From positions 1 to 64,000 of the forward strand of contig NZ_JAHWGU010000030.1 of assembly GCF_020873875.1 (NCBI RefSeq): a stretch of 64,000 nt of DNA, in the 5' to 3' direction. Under the pieces are notes generated by a model. That model made no database searches. It was not told the origin of the DNA and saw nothing but the letters and a program-made list of their open reading frames with translations. The position numbers were made by a program, and so were the translations under genes. This document shows positions 1 through 8,942 of the stretch, in pieces (position 1 is the first letter of the stretch; every line of letters begins with the position of its first letter). This DNA comes from Actinoplanes sp. DH11. GTDB lineage: Bacteria > Actinomycetota > Actinomycetes > Mycobacteriales > Micromonosporaceae.

Positions 1-63
1 TCCTACCGAACCCGTCACCGGCGAGAACTCCTCGCCAGAGAAACACGCGCCAACCGCTCATAA
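1..63 (+). CDS. 3' end of an unidentified gene entering from the left
   Basis: Frame 1 is open from the first base to a TAA stop and encodes 20 basic residues (SYRTRHRRELLAR...). With only 20 codons visible, neither the family nor whether it is truly coding can be decided. Basic Arg-rich C-termini are common in transposases and recombinases, but that is only a suggestion. Confidence 0.2.
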   Translation, partial: SYRTRHRRELLARETRANRS

Positions 64-150
64 CCGCAGGTCCGTGGGGTCAACTTTCCCGAACCCGCAG
101 AGGGTCAGATTTCAGAAAGCGCTGACAGAGGGAGCCGTTAGCGTGCACCC

Positions 151-1548
151 ATGCTCGACATGGACGTCACGAAGCAGCCGCGTCGGATCAGTGAATGGGA
201 CGCTGTGCTTCACGCCGTCGTGAATGCCGACGACAACGACGAACAGACATGGCTGGAGTGGAAGTCCACGCTTGACCTGCGCTCCAAGGAACAGATGGCT
301 ACGGTCGTAGCCAAGGCGATCATCGCGATGGCCAACCGGGAGCCGGACAAGGCCGCCGCCCGCGTCGGAGGCATCGGTATCCTGCTGATTGGTATCGAAC
401 CCGGCACCGTGCACGGCGTGAAGCCAGTCGACAACGCCGACCTGGACAAGCTGATCACCCCCTACGTCGGCGCCGACGGCCCGGTCTGGAGTCCGCACTG
501 GACCCGGTTCCAAGGCCGTACCGTGTTGATCATCGAGGTCGCCGCTCCGCAGTGGGGCGACCCCATCCACTGCTTCCACAAGGAAGCGCCGGGCGTCCCC
601 GACGGGGCGGTGTTCGTCCGCAAGCTGGCCCAGTCGACGCGCGCAAACCATCTCGACATCGCCCGGCTGGGCGACCGCAGGGCCGCCCGAATCCCGGACA
701 CCTTCGACGTCACGGTCAGCGTCGAAAGCGCCCGTCCGCTGTCGCGTTACGGCTGGCGACCAGAACATCTTGAGCGTTTCCTGGTCATGCAGAAGCAGGA
801 GATGATGAAGCCGCTGATGGCGGTCCGAGAGCAGCGGACCCGCTCGGCGCCGGTGGACACCTTGATCTCCAAGATCATCGCCCAGGATGGCAGGGGCGTC
901 TACGGTCTCGGGCTCAGCGGGTTGAGTGGCAAGATCGCCGAGGACCGCAGCGAGAAGCAGTACGAAGCTGAGGTGGACGCCTACCTTGACGCTATCCGCT
1001 CGAAGTGGCCGGCCATCGTGCGCCGTGCCGCCGTACACGTGCTGACATCGGCAAGCTTCGTTCTCAGGAACAACTCGACTCGCAACTACCAGGACGTCCT
1101 GGTCGAGCTGCACGTTGCCGGCATTGCCGAGGCCGCCGAGACCGACACCGACGCCAAGGGCTTCGACCTGTTCGCCCAGCTGCCGAAACGACCACGCGCC
1201 TGGGGACCCCGTGACAATCCCGCGATGAAAATTGCCGTCCCTAATTGGCAAGCCAGCACGTTCGTGGCCTCCCGCCCGCAGCTGCCGCCGCCTTTCACGA
1301 TCACCAACGGCGGTAGCTTCACCCTGGCCTTCGCACCCGTGGCCCTACGGCCCCAGCAGCGCCAGGTGCTCGCCGACAACGTGTGCCTGCTCATCCCCAC
1401 GACCCGCACCGAACCGGTCACCGCAACCTGGACCGCGACCGCCACCAACGCCGACGGGCCACCAGCCACCGGCAGCTTCACCATCGACTTGCACGGCGAG
1501 GGCCTTGACGTCCTCGCCGCAGCTCTCCCGCCCCGGCGGCACCGATGA
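151..1548 (+). CDS. AlbA_2 (Schlafen-type) domain protein
   Basis: This 465-residue protein has an N-terminal AlbA_2/Schlafen-type domain. Around residue 31 it reads LEWKST, followed by a helix with IIAMANRE and a strand GGIGILLIGIEPG, then HCFHKE and GAVFVRK near residue 155, the usual order in this nucleic-acid-binding fold. Residues 200-330 are predicted helical, and the last 150 residues look like beta strands (FTITNGGSFTLAF). AlbA_2 proteins occur in transcriptional regulators and in phage-defence loci. The stop codon overlaps the start of the next gene (ATGA at 1545-1548), so the two are probably translated together and may work as a pair. The ATG at 151 was chosen; an in-frame ATG at 160 is possible. 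Specific function unknown. Confidence 0.6.
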   Translation: MLDMDVTKQPRRISEWDAVLHAVVNADDNDEQTWLEWKSTLDLRSKEQMATVVAKAIIAMANREPDKAAARVGGIGILLIGIEPGTVHGVKPVDNADLDKLITPYVGADGPVWSPHWTRFQGRTVLIIEVAAPQWGDPIHCFHKEAPGVPDGAVFVRKLAQSTRANHLDIARLGDRRAARIPDTFDVTVSVESARPLSRYGWRPEHLERFLVMQKQEMMKPLMAVREQRTRSAPVDTLISKIIAQDGRGVYGLGLSGLSGKIAEDRSEKQYEAEVDAYLDAIRSKWPAIVRRAAVHVLTSASFVLRNNSTRNYQDVLVELHVAGIAEAAETDTDAKGFDLFAQLPKRPRAWGPRDNPAMKIAVPNWQASTFVASRPQLPPPFTITNGGSFTLAFAPVALRPQQRQVLADNVCLLIPTTRTEPVTATWTATATNADGPPATGSFTIDLHGEGLDVLAAALPPRRHR

Positions 1549-2294
1549 CTGACCCCGCCGGACACGATGACGGCGCCGTCATCGACAAGACCGTCGCCGT
1601 CCTGGCCGGCGCCGGGATGAACGCGCTACTGACATTGCTGCTAGGGCCCGGCGGGACAGCAATGGCAACACTGATCTCCGCCGCCACACAGCCCACCTTC
1701 GAGGAACTCGCCTACTTCGCCCGAGCGGCCAGCGCACGCCGCGCCGCCCGCGCCCAGCGTGCCATCGACGTCACCGCCGCGAGCGCCGGCTGGACTCCCG
1801 ACAGGGTCGTGCAAACCGCCCTGTCCGACGACCGTCTGCTCGAGATGACCACCCGCGCCCTCACCGCTGCGGCTGAAGCCGCCACCGAGGCCAAGATTGA
1901 GGCCCTCGGACGGGCCCTCGCCGCCGGCCTCCTGGCCGACGACCCGGCCCGCGTAGACACCCAAGTCCTCGTACTCGCCGCACTCGCCGAGCTGGAATCC
2001 GCTGACCTGCGCCTCCTGCTGCTGATGGACCAGCCCACGGACTATGGCTCACCACGCAGATGGACGAGGCACCAACTGGCCGACGCCGATGACGGCCTCA
2101 CTCTCGCGGTCGATGCTCTGCTTGCCCGCTGCGCGCGCCTAGGCGTCATCTCCGACGCTTTCGCCGAAAACGTCATGTGGGGCCACCCGACCTGGTGGAT
2201 CACCGACTTTGGGAAGCACTGCCTCACGGAGCTCAACGCTCACGGGACCGCCGACACGGTGCCAGCAGCGCCAGTCCCGCGTGAAACCCTCTGA
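1545..2294 (+). CDS. Unknown helical protein, partner of the AlbA_2 gene
   Basis: I do not recognise this 249-residue protein. Residues 15-45 are Gly/Ala/Leu-rich (AGMNALLTLLLGPGGTAMATL) and could be a weak membrane or amphipathic segment. The middle is a long Ala/Arg-rich helix (FARAASARRAARAQRAIDV) and the C-terminal half looks like a winged-helix-type fold (LGVISDAF...WWITDFGKHCLTEL). It overlaps the AlbA_2 gene by 4 bp, so the two form an operon. Its TGA stop codon is also the left target duplication of the IS element downstream, so the insertion left the coding sequence intact but separated it from whatever followed. Confidence 0.55.
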   Translation: MTDPAGHDDGAVIDKTVAVLAGAGMNALLTLLLGPGGTAMATLISAATQPTFEELAYFARAASARRAARAQRAIDVTAASAGWTPDRVVQTALSDDRLLEMTTRALTAAAEAATEAKIEALGRALAAGLLADDPARVDTQVLVLAALAELESADLRLLLLMDQPTDYGSPRRWTRHQLADADDGLTLAVDALLARCARLGVISDAFAENVMWGHPTWWITDFGKHCLTELNAHGTADTVPAAPVPRETL

Positions 2295-2392
2295 GAGGGC
2301 GGTTGTGAGCTTTCCGCAGTTCGTCATCGCTCGATGTCGTGACCTTTGAGCTGCGCCGATGTCTGATCGGTGGCGTGCTGGTTGTGCAGGTC

Positions 2393-3217
2393 ATGGGCGA
2401 GCGGAAGGCGTATCCCAGCGACCTCACCGATGAGCAGTGGGCGGTGGTGGGCCCGTTCCTGGACGCGTGGAAGGCAAAGCATCCGTCGGTATCGGGGCAT
2501 CAGGGCCGCTACTCGTTGCGGGAGATCCTGAACTCGATCTTCTATCAGAACCGGACCGGCTGTCAGTGGGCTTATCTGCCACATGACCTGCCACCGAAGT
2601 CCGCGACGTACTACTACTTCGCGTTGTGGCGTGACGACGGCACTGACCAGGCCATTCACGATCTGCTGCGTTGCCAGGCAAGGGAGAAAGCCGGCCGCCG
2701 GGAAGATCCGTCCGCGATCATCTTGGACACCCAGTCGGTCCGTGCCGCGAACCACGTCCCGGCCGCCACGACCGGCAAGGACGCCGGGAAGAAGGTGCCA
2801 GGCCGTAAACGGGGGCTGGCCGTCGACGCTCTGGGGCTGATCATCGCGGTAGTGGTGACCGCGGCGTCGGTCACCACTACCGTGATCGGTGTCCGCCTGC
2901 TCGACAAGGTCGTCGAGCACACCCCGACCGTCACCCGGGCGTGGGTGGACGCCGGGTTCAAGCACGACCTGGGCATCCACGGTGCTGTGCTCGGTGTCGA
3001 CGTCGAGGTGGTCAAACGATCCGACACCAAGCCCGGGTTCGTGCCGATCGCGAAACGGTGGGTGGTCGAGCAGGTCAACGGCACATTGGTGCTGCACCGG
3101 CGCCTCGTGCGTGAGTACGAGAGCCGTCCGGAGTCGTCGGTGTCGCGCACGCTGTGGGCCTCGGCGGCCAACCTCGTGCGCCGGCTGACCGGCACCAGCA
3201 CACCGTCCTGGCGGTGA
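2393..3217 (+). CDS. IS5-family DDE transposase
   Basis: This 274-residue transposase catalyses cut-and-paste movement of the surrounding element. It starts with the DUF4096-type N-terminus (YPSDLTDEQWAVVGPFL), followed by the helix YSLREILNSIFYQNRTGCQW. The catalytic triad is visible as D in IILDTQSV, D in RAWVDAGF and E in RWVVEQVNG, all in the IS5 order. Length is normal for the IS427 group and the frame is open throughout, so it looks functional. The ATG at 2393 was preferred because the family normally begins about ten residues before the DLTDEQW motif; an upstream GTG at 2339 would add 18 residues. The next gene starts only 6 bp after its stop. Confidence 0.9.
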   Translation: MGERKAYPSDLTDEQWAVVGPFLDAWKAKHPSVSGHQGRYSLREILNSIFYQNRTGCQWAYLPHDLPPKSATYYYFALWRDDGTDQAIHDLLRCQAREKAGRREDPSAIILDTQSVRAANHVPAATTGKDAGKKVPGRKRGLAVDALGLIIAVVVTAASVTTTVIGVRLLDKVVEHTPTVTRAWVDAGFKHDLGIHGAVLGVDVEVVKRSDTKPGFVPIAKRWVVEQVNGTLVLHRRLVREYESRPESSVSRTLWASAANLVRRLTGTSTPSWR

Positions 3218-3223
3218 CCCGGC

Positions 3224-3631
3224 GTGAACACCACTACCGTTCTCGACCTGATCGCCGCCCGTGAGGGGGCCGCGTCGGCTGCCCGCGACGAGTTACTCCA
3301 GCAGCAGGCCAAGCTCGCCGCCGCCGTGGCCGCCATCGATGCGGAGCTGGCCGACCTGGCCACCACCCGCCAGACGCTGACCAAGATCCTCGAAAACGAA
3401 GTGACCGCATCCGAGCCGGCCGTCATCAGCGAGCCCTACCAACAGACCCTCGCAGCGTTCACCCCCGACCGCGGTGGCCTGCGTGCCAAAGACGTGTGCC
3501 GCGTACTCGGCCTCGGCACCGAGCCCAAAGACACCGAAGGTGTCCGAGTCAAGCTGAAACGCCTGGTCAACCGGCAAATCCTGACCGAGAGTCAACCCGG
3601 CCTATTCACCCTCAACCCGGAACGGACATAA
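3224..3631 (+). CDS. IS passenger protein, coiled coil plus winged helix
   Basis: This 135-residue protein lies inside the inverted repeats of the IS, 6 bp after the transposase, so it travels with it. Residues 8-58 form a probable coiled coil (REGAASAARDELLQQQAK...DAELADLATTRQTLTKIL). Residues 80-130 look like a winged helix-turn-helix (LRAKDVCRVLGLG...EGVRVKLKRLVNRQILTES.PGLFTL). A DNA-binding accessory protein or repressor of the transposase is plausible but this is inference. The start GTG/ATG is set by the short gap to the transposase stop. No enzymatic motif is visible. Confidence 0.65.
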   Translation: MNTTTVLDLIAAREGAASAARDELLQQQAKLAAAVAAIDAELADLATTRQTLTKILENEVTASEPAVISEPYQQTLAAFTPDRGGLRAKDVCRVLGLGTEPKDTEGVRVKLKRLVNRQILTESQPGLFTLNPERT

Positions 3632-3650
3632 CCTCCCGGACCGCCCTCTG

Positions 3651-4827
3651 AAACGGCTGCAGACCCGAAACAACGACGACCTCGCCCGGATGCGGCGCGA
3701 GGTCGACGCCGCTCGCCGCTACGGCAACCACCCCAACGTCGTACCCGTCCTGGACTTCGGTTCGACCGGCGAATGGTTCGTCATGCCGCTCGCGCAGGAC
3801 ACCGCCGGCAGCCTCCCCGACGCGTTCCACAACGACGAAGCCCTCCGCGAACTCGTCACGTCAATCTGCCACGCCCTGCGGGAACCGCACCAGGACGGAT
3901 GGATCCACCGCGACCTCAAACCGGACAACATCCTTCGCCTCGGCGACCGATGGGCGGTAGCCGACTGGGCCTCGGACGCCGCCCCCGAGGCCAGACCACC
4001 GATCCACGCCGCACCCGAGTCGGCGGCGCATTCGGAACCGAGGGATTCGCCGCCCCCGAGCTGTCCATCAACGCGCACCTCGTCGGCCCCCAACCGACAT
4101 CTACAGCATCGGACAGATCGTCGGCTGGGCGAAGCTACACCGGATGCCTCAAGCCAATGTCCCCCTGCTTCCCCACAGCGGGCCCTGGCGCACCATCGCC
4201 AAAGCCGCGACCCACTCCGACCCCGCCCGCCGGCCCGCCACCTTCGACGAACTAATCGCCCTGATAGCGCGAGAACTGGACGAGCCCGCCGAGGACCCCA
4301 CCAACCACGGGGAACGGCTTCTCGCCGCGATCCGTTCCGGTGACCCAACCGGCACCGGACAACTGGTAGATCTCGCCGTACAGCACGCCGGTCACTACGA
4401 GCTGTACCTGAACGTCCTCGTCCAGCTCGGCCACGACCAAACCCAGGCGGCCGTCGCCGCGAACCCGTCGGCGATGCGGGAGATTGTGCGCGGCGTACTC
4501 AAGTTGGACAGCGGCAACGGGGTGACGCTGGAGTACGGCGACGTCGACCAGCTCATCACCTGGCTCCTGATCGTCGCCCGTCATGCCGAGACATGCAGCG
4601 AGTGGGATCTGCTCGAAGATACCGCCGACAGCATCTTCTACCTGGACTTGTGGGACCGCTGGGCAGTGCAGTCCGACATCAGCGCGTGGATGGCGGGACT
4701 GTCCGGACACGCGGCCTCCGTCGTCGCCGAAGCGCTGCGCCGCAACCCGGAAAGCCGCCCGCACTTCACGCAGCTTGCCACCAACCATCGTGTCGACCAT
4801 CGGATCCGGCGGGCATTGGACGGCTGA
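3651..4827 (+). pseudogene. Serine/threonine protein kinase, 5'-truncated and twice frameshifted
   Basis: The reading begins right at the IS end with KRLQTRNNDDLARMRREV, that is at the beta-3 lysine, so the glycine-rich loop and beta-1/2 are missing. The catalytic loop IHRDLKPDNIL follows near 3901. After AVADW the frame changes near 3966 (GLGRRPRG..., then GTEGFAAPEL, the activation segment) and again near 4085-4090 (PTDIYSIGQIVGW, the F helix). Adding one G in the GGG run at 3966 and one C in the C run near 4088 restores a continuous kinase. A 170-residue C-terminal domain of unknown type follows (helical, DLAVQHAGHYELYLNVLVQLG). The frame does not continue into the sequence left of the IS. 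As given it cannot encode an active kinase. Confidence 0.8.
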
Positions 4828-5104
4828 ACCGCGCGCCAGAGCGCGAGCCGAACTGGCTGGCGGCGTAGCCCCCGGAGACTAGTCAGGCCAGGTCGGGGTG
4901 TGTCCATGTCTAACGCGCACGCCTCTTCGAACGAGTCGGCTTCCGGCAACTGGCGGCCGCTAATCGTCACTACGGTCGCGATGTGCGCAACGACTGCCGC
5001 GGACCAGCGGTGGCACGCACTGGACCTGCTCGCCGCCGACTGGCCAATCGGAGTGGAAGGTGCCCGCTCTCACGTCCCCGACGCGACAGCGGGCACCGCC
5101 TTGC
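4828..5104. other. Intergenic, no gene seen
   Basis: This 277-bp stretch lies between the kinase remnant and the end of a gene on the opposite strand. Short open frames exist on both strands, but none has a convincing ribosome site or family motif. Confidence 0.4.
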
Positions 5105-5647
5105 TCAGCCGCTGAAGGGGAGCTCGATTGCTGGTTCCAGCACACAGTCGAAAGTAAGTTCCGGCTGCACGTATGGCTCGAGAGGGATGATGTGGCAGTT
5201 CCAGCGCAAGGTCCATGCTTGATCGGAAGTGAACGCTACCCGCGAGTAGTGATCGTTCCAGTCGAACTCGACGACCTTGGCGCTGCAGTTGTGCACGTCG
5301 CTCTTGGGCACATAACCGACGAAGCTGAATCGAACACTGACGTAGAGCCACTCGTCTGAGCCGCCCGAGCCGTCAGTAACTACCGAGTCAAGATCAGGTT
5401 CAGCCAAGTCGATCGTTACGTCTTCAACCCAGAAGTCGGGCTTGCCGATCTCCCCGAAGTCGAAGCCCTGGGTGCCAGCCCTTCTACCGGTCAGCTCCTC
5501 GCACGCTGCCTGGATTGCCTCATTGAGGAGGTCGTCCTGCGTGGGTTCCCACTCATCGGCACCGGCTGGACGCAGGAGATGCAATGCCCTGGCATAGCTG
5601 ATTCCCTTGAGTTTTGCCACTCTCTTGGCCATGTAGTCACGGCTCAT
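5105..5647 (-). CDS. Hypothetical protein, beta-rich C-terminus
   Basis: I do not recognise this 180-residue protein. The N-terminus MSRDYMAKRVAKLKGISYARALHLLRPAG looks like a small helical module resembling the KxxGxSYxxAL segment found in antitoxin or nucleic-acid-binding proteins. The C-terminal 110 residues are strand-rich and acidic (VEDVTIDLAEPDLDSVVTDGSG, WLYVSVRFSFVGYVP). The start at 5647 was chosen because the conserved-looking MSRDYMAKR begins there; the frame remains open another 13 codons upstream. It is transcribed away from the NACHT gene, and the roughly 395 bp between them must hold both promoters. Confidence 0.55.
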   Translation of the reverse strand: MSRDYMAKRVAKLKGISYARALHLLRPAGADEWEPTQDDLLNEAIQAACEELTGRRAGTQGFDFGEIGKPDFWVEDVTIDLAEPDLDSVVTDGSGGSDEWLYVSVRFSFVGYVPKSDVHNCSAKVVEFDWNDHYSRVAFTSDQAWTLRWNCHIIPLEPYVQPELTFDCVLEPAIELPFSG

Positions 5648-6041
5648 GGTGCTTGCCCACAATCTCGGCGGATCCCACGCGACCACCGGATTGGATACAG
5701 CACGGTGGAGGAATCTGCGTGACGATCGCCTTGTCCCTCTGTGTCACTTCGCCGTGCGTGGCCGACATGCGACAGGAGAAACCGGCGGCGCAGAAGCCCC
5801 CGTGCTCGTCATATTACGGCGGAGGGCTCTGTTCGTCCAACTCTGCACCGGGACCGATTCCGGCGGGTCGGCGACACGGTGAGGCGGTGCTGGTACCGGC
5901 GTCACGTCGCGGTCGCCGCGCGATCGAGGGAGTGACGGAGGACGTCGTTCCCGGCTGCCGAGATCGGTTGCGCCTAGAATGAGCCGCTCCGCTGAGCTTC
6001 GTCACTCGGGCGGTTGGCGGTGAGTTTCGAAGGGCGAGTGG
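5648..6041. promoter_or_regulatory. Divergent intergenic region upstream of the NACHT gene
   Basis: These 394 bp separate two divergently transcribed genes and must contain both promoters. A TAGAAT-like hexamer at about 5975 is a possible -10 for the NACHT gene, but I see no convincing -35. No tRNA, repeat or further gene was recognised. Confidence 0.3.
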
Positions 6042-8942
6042 ATGCCGGACTATGACCTGAACCGACTTGGGTCGCGCGCTTTCGAGCAAATAATCGTCGC
6101 GCTGGGCCGTCTTGAGCTAGGGCCTGGCGTCCAGGTCTTCGGGGACGGGCCAGATGGCGGCCGAGAAGCTACTTTCGACGGAACGATCAACTGGTCATCC
6201 ACCTCCGTTGGCGGCGACACAACCTGGATCGGGTACACGATCATCCAGTCCAAATTCCAGGTCAAGCCGAAAGCGCAGCCCCACGATAATGCGGTCTGGC
6301 TGCAGAACGAGATCAGCCGGGAGATCGGCCACTGGGTCGACGCCGCGAATGAGCACACACGTACCCGGGCTCCCGACTATCTGATCTTCGTCACGAACGT
6401 CGACCTGAGCGCAGTCGCCAAGTCCGGCGGCATCGACACGCTGACCGACTTCGTCCGCAAGAAGCTCACCGACAAATCCACCCTCAAGGCCGGCCTGCGG
6501 GTGAGGGGCTTCATGATCTGGCATGCCGAACAGGTTCGGTCGATGATCGACGCCCACCAAGATGTCCGATGGGCGTATCCGGGCCTACTCACCGTCGGCG
6601 ACGTCCTGGCGATGCTGGGATCGGAAACCGTTCCGCTGGGCGGCATGGACATGCGAGACCCACTACGCGAGGAAATGCTGCGCTCGCTGCGACTCGACCG
6701 GCACATCCGGCTGAGCCAGGCAGGCGGACCCGGAGACGCCACGCTTTGGCTAGACGACATCGCGATCGATCTTCCCGCCCAGATCGATGAAGATACGGTC
6801 GCGTCATCGCGGGCCGTGCGCCACATCCTCGAGCTGGGGGACACGAACTTGCGGCAGCGGCAACCCGACCGCATTGCCCGCCCGAACGTGGTCGTCGTCG
6901 GCGGCCCGGGTCAGGGCAAGTCGACCCTGAGCCAGTTGATCGCCCAGGCTTACCGGACCGCCATGCTCGCCGACGCGGACCCCGCCCCACGGGCACGTGA
7001 AATCGTGCGAGGGCACCACCGCCGTCCTCGAGCGGCTAGCCATTGCCGTTCCAAAGAACCACCGCTGGCCTGTCCGGGTCGATCTGGCCAAATACGCCGA
7101 GGAACTGAGCACCGGCAGCGAGACGACCTTGCTGCGGTGGATCTCTCAAGTGGTCCAAAAGCGGACCGAACAGAACATCCAACCCTCACAACTACGCAGC
7201 TGGCTGACCGTATGGCCGTGGGCACTCATCCTCGACGGACTCGACGAGGTCCCTCAGTCGCCGCCCGACGCCTGCTCTACGAGCAGATCGAAGACCTGCT
7301 CACCACCGCGGAAGACGTGGACGCCGATCTGCTCGTCGTCATCACCACCCGACCTACCGGCTACGACGAGCGCTTTCCACCGGACCGCTACCTGCACCTG
7401 CACCTGCAGCGTCTGCCCGCAGCCGAAGCAGCAGCCTTCTCCGAACGCATCACCAACCTGCGGTTCGCCAACGACCCGGAGATGCGTTCCAAGGTCGCCG
7501 ACCGCATGCGGGAAGCCTCACGAGACCCCGCCTCTGCCCGCCTCATGGAGACCCCGCTGCAGGTCACCATCATGTCGCTCATCGTGGAGAAGTACCCGAA
7601 CCTCCCACCGGACCGGTTCGCCCTGTTCGACCTGTACTACCGCACCGTCTGCGACCGGGAGGTCGCCAAGGAGATCCCAATTGCTCGGTTCCTCAACGAG
7701 AACCGCGCCCGCATCGACCGACTCCACGAGGAAGTCGGCCTCGTCCTGCAGACAGAGTCCGAAGCCGCCCAAGGCGCCGAAGCCGCCATGAAGCCCTCTG
7801 AGCTGCGAGAACTCGCCGCCCGGCAACTGCTAGAAAGCGGCTACCGAGCGGAGGAGGCCCACAGCATCGCTCAGGACCTCGTTGACGCAGCCACCAAGCG
7901 TCTGGTCCTGCTCGTGCCACGCGACAAAGGTATCGGGTTCGAGATCCGCAGCCTGCAAGAGCTCATGGCGGCCCACGCGATCACCGAAGGCGAGGACGGT
8001 GCGGTACTTGGCCGGCTTCGCCTGCTTGCGCACAACCCACACTGGCGCAACACCTGGCTGCGTGCCGCCGGGAACCTACTGCGATCGGAGCGTTTCGAAC
8101 GTTCGCTGGTCCAGCTGCTGCGTGACCTCGACAACGAGCCCGGACGCCTGGGATATCGATATCCCACCGCCCCGCTGCTGGCGGCGGACCTCCTCGAGGA
8201 CAACCTCGCGGTCTCGCGACCCAACTTCGAACGCGCACTCATGAACCGGCTGTTCACCGTGCTCGATCGGCCCCCGGTGCTAGGACTCGACCAGGCGGCA
8301 CGAGCAATCCTCGCCCTCGCGCGAGTCGGACACCGAGCAGCCGTCTTCGAACGCCTCGCTTCTGTAGCGTCCGCAAGCATGGTTAGCCGGGCGGCGGCAT
8401 CCACCGTTCTGCTCCGCATGGCCGCGTTGACTAACGACAACGGGCCGTTGACGAGCATCCGCCTCGTTAACGAGACCGTTGGTCTGTCGGACGCCGAGGA
8501 CCGGGCTGTGGTCGCGTGGCTGAACGTCTACCAGACCACAAGTGACCGGCGCTGGGCCGCCGCGAACCTGGAGATGGCGAGCTACCTCGGAGACCTAGCT
8601 GCCAGCACCGGCCTCGCCGCATCCCTGCTCGACACACTGCGCCACGCCCTACGGAGAACCGGCAAGGCGACATTCGAAACCGTCAAGGACGGTAGGGCTG
8701 AGATCGCGATCCCCCTCAACGCCGAAGCAACCGACCCGGCCCCGCTCATCGCGGCGCTTGCCGATGCGGACATCTCCGTTGCGTTCGAGCTCGCCCTAGA
8801 TACCTGCCCGTCATCGTTCTGGGCCGTCGAAGCCTTGCTTGGCTGGCTCTTGAAGCCAACGCTCGACCGGTTACCCGTAGGTCAAGCTGTCCTCGAATCG
8901 GTTCGAACCGCCAAAACTGAATCGATCTTAGGTGACTTTTAG
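6042..8942 (+). CDS. Nuclease-NACHT NTPase (bacterial NLR-like), with compensated frameshift
   Basis: This 966-codon gene resembles bacterial NACHT (NLR-like) defence proteins. Residues 1-190 look like a PD-(D/E)XK (Mrr-like) nuclease: DGPDGGREATF near 35-45 and IIQSKF near 67-72. A NACHT P-loop GGPGQGKST follows near 287. The frame then goes wrong: the next segment, including the Walker B LILDGLDEVP (7225-7254) and the preceding WPVRVDLAKYAEEL, is encoded in the +1 frame. One extra base near 7005-7008 and one missing base near 7259 account for this; both frames stay open, so the literal product lacks Walker B. Past the second shift the expected VVITTRP sensor, RLMETPLQVTIMSLI and helical repeats resume. 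In the known family the C-terminus senses the trigger and the N-terminus is the effector. Either assembly error or a disabled gene. Confidence 0.75.
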   Translation: MPDYDLNRLGSRAFEQIIVALGRLELGPGVQVFGDGPDGGREATFDGTINWSSTSVGGDTTWIGYTIIQSKFQVKPKAQPHDNAVWLQNEISREIGHWVDAANEHTRTRAPDYLIFVTNVDLSAVAKSGGIDTLTDFVRKKLTDKSTLKAGLRVRGFMIWHAEQVRSMIDAHQDVRWAYPGLLTVGDVLAMLGSETVPLGGMDMRDPLREEMLRSLRLDRHIRLSQAGGPGDATLWLDDIAIDLPAQIDEDTVASSRAVRHILELGDTNLRQRQPDRIARPNVVVVGGPGQGKSTLSQLIAQAYRTAMLADADPAPRAREIVRGHHRRPRAASHCRSKEPPLACPGRSGQIRRGTEHRQRDDLAAVDLSSGPKADRTEHPTLTTTQLADRMAVGTHPRRTRRGPSVAARRLLYEQIEDLLTTAEDVDADLLVVITTRPTGYDERFPPDRYLHLHLQRLPAAEAAAFSERITNLRFANDPEMRSKVADRMREASRDPASARLMETPLQVTIMSLIVEKYPNLPPDRFALFDLYYRTVCDREVAKEIPIARFLNENRARIDRLHEEVGLVLQTESEAAQGAEAAMKPSELRELAARQLLESGYRAEEAHSIAQDLVDAATKRLVLLVPRDKGIGFEIRSLQELMAAHAITEGEDGAVLGRLRLLAHNPHWRNTWLRAAGNLLRSERFERSLVQLLRDLDNEPGRLGYRYPTAPLLAADLLEDNLAVSRPNFERALMNRLFTVLDRPPVLGLDQAARAILALARVGHRAAVFERLASVASASMVSRAAASTVLLRMAALTNDNGPLTSIRLVNETVGLSDAEDRAVVAWLNVYQTTSDRRWAAANLEMASYLGDLAASTGLAASLLDTLRHALRRTGKATFETVKDGRAEIAIPLNAEATDPAPLIAALADADISVAFELALDTCPSSFWAVEALLGWLLKPTLDRLPVGQAVLESVRTAKTESILGDF

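Larger units (their letters stand above)
2295..3648. mobile_element. IS5-family (IS427-like) insertion sequence with passenger gene
   Basis: The element is 1354 bp. Its 9-bp terminal inverted repeats match perfectly: GAGGGCGGT at 2295-2303 and ACCGCCCTC at 3640-3648. TGA flanks both ends (2292-2294 and 3649-3651), a 3-bp target duplication of the TNA type known for the IS427 group of IS5. Between the ends lie a DDE transposase gene and a second complete gene of 135 codons. The left duplication coincides with the stop codon of the upstream gene; the right end abuts a kinase gene at its first conserved lysine. Intact repeats, duplication and transposase suggest a recent insertion. Confidence 0.85.

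Noticed and set aside
112-1251. 379-codon minus-strand frame antisense to the AlbA_2 gene
   Set aside because: The opposite strand has clear AlbA_2 motifs; this frame has none and is a by-product of high GC.
3224-3631. Second half of a two-frame transposase
   Set aside because: The transposase already has its full DDE triad; the sequence here is a coiled coil plus winged helix.
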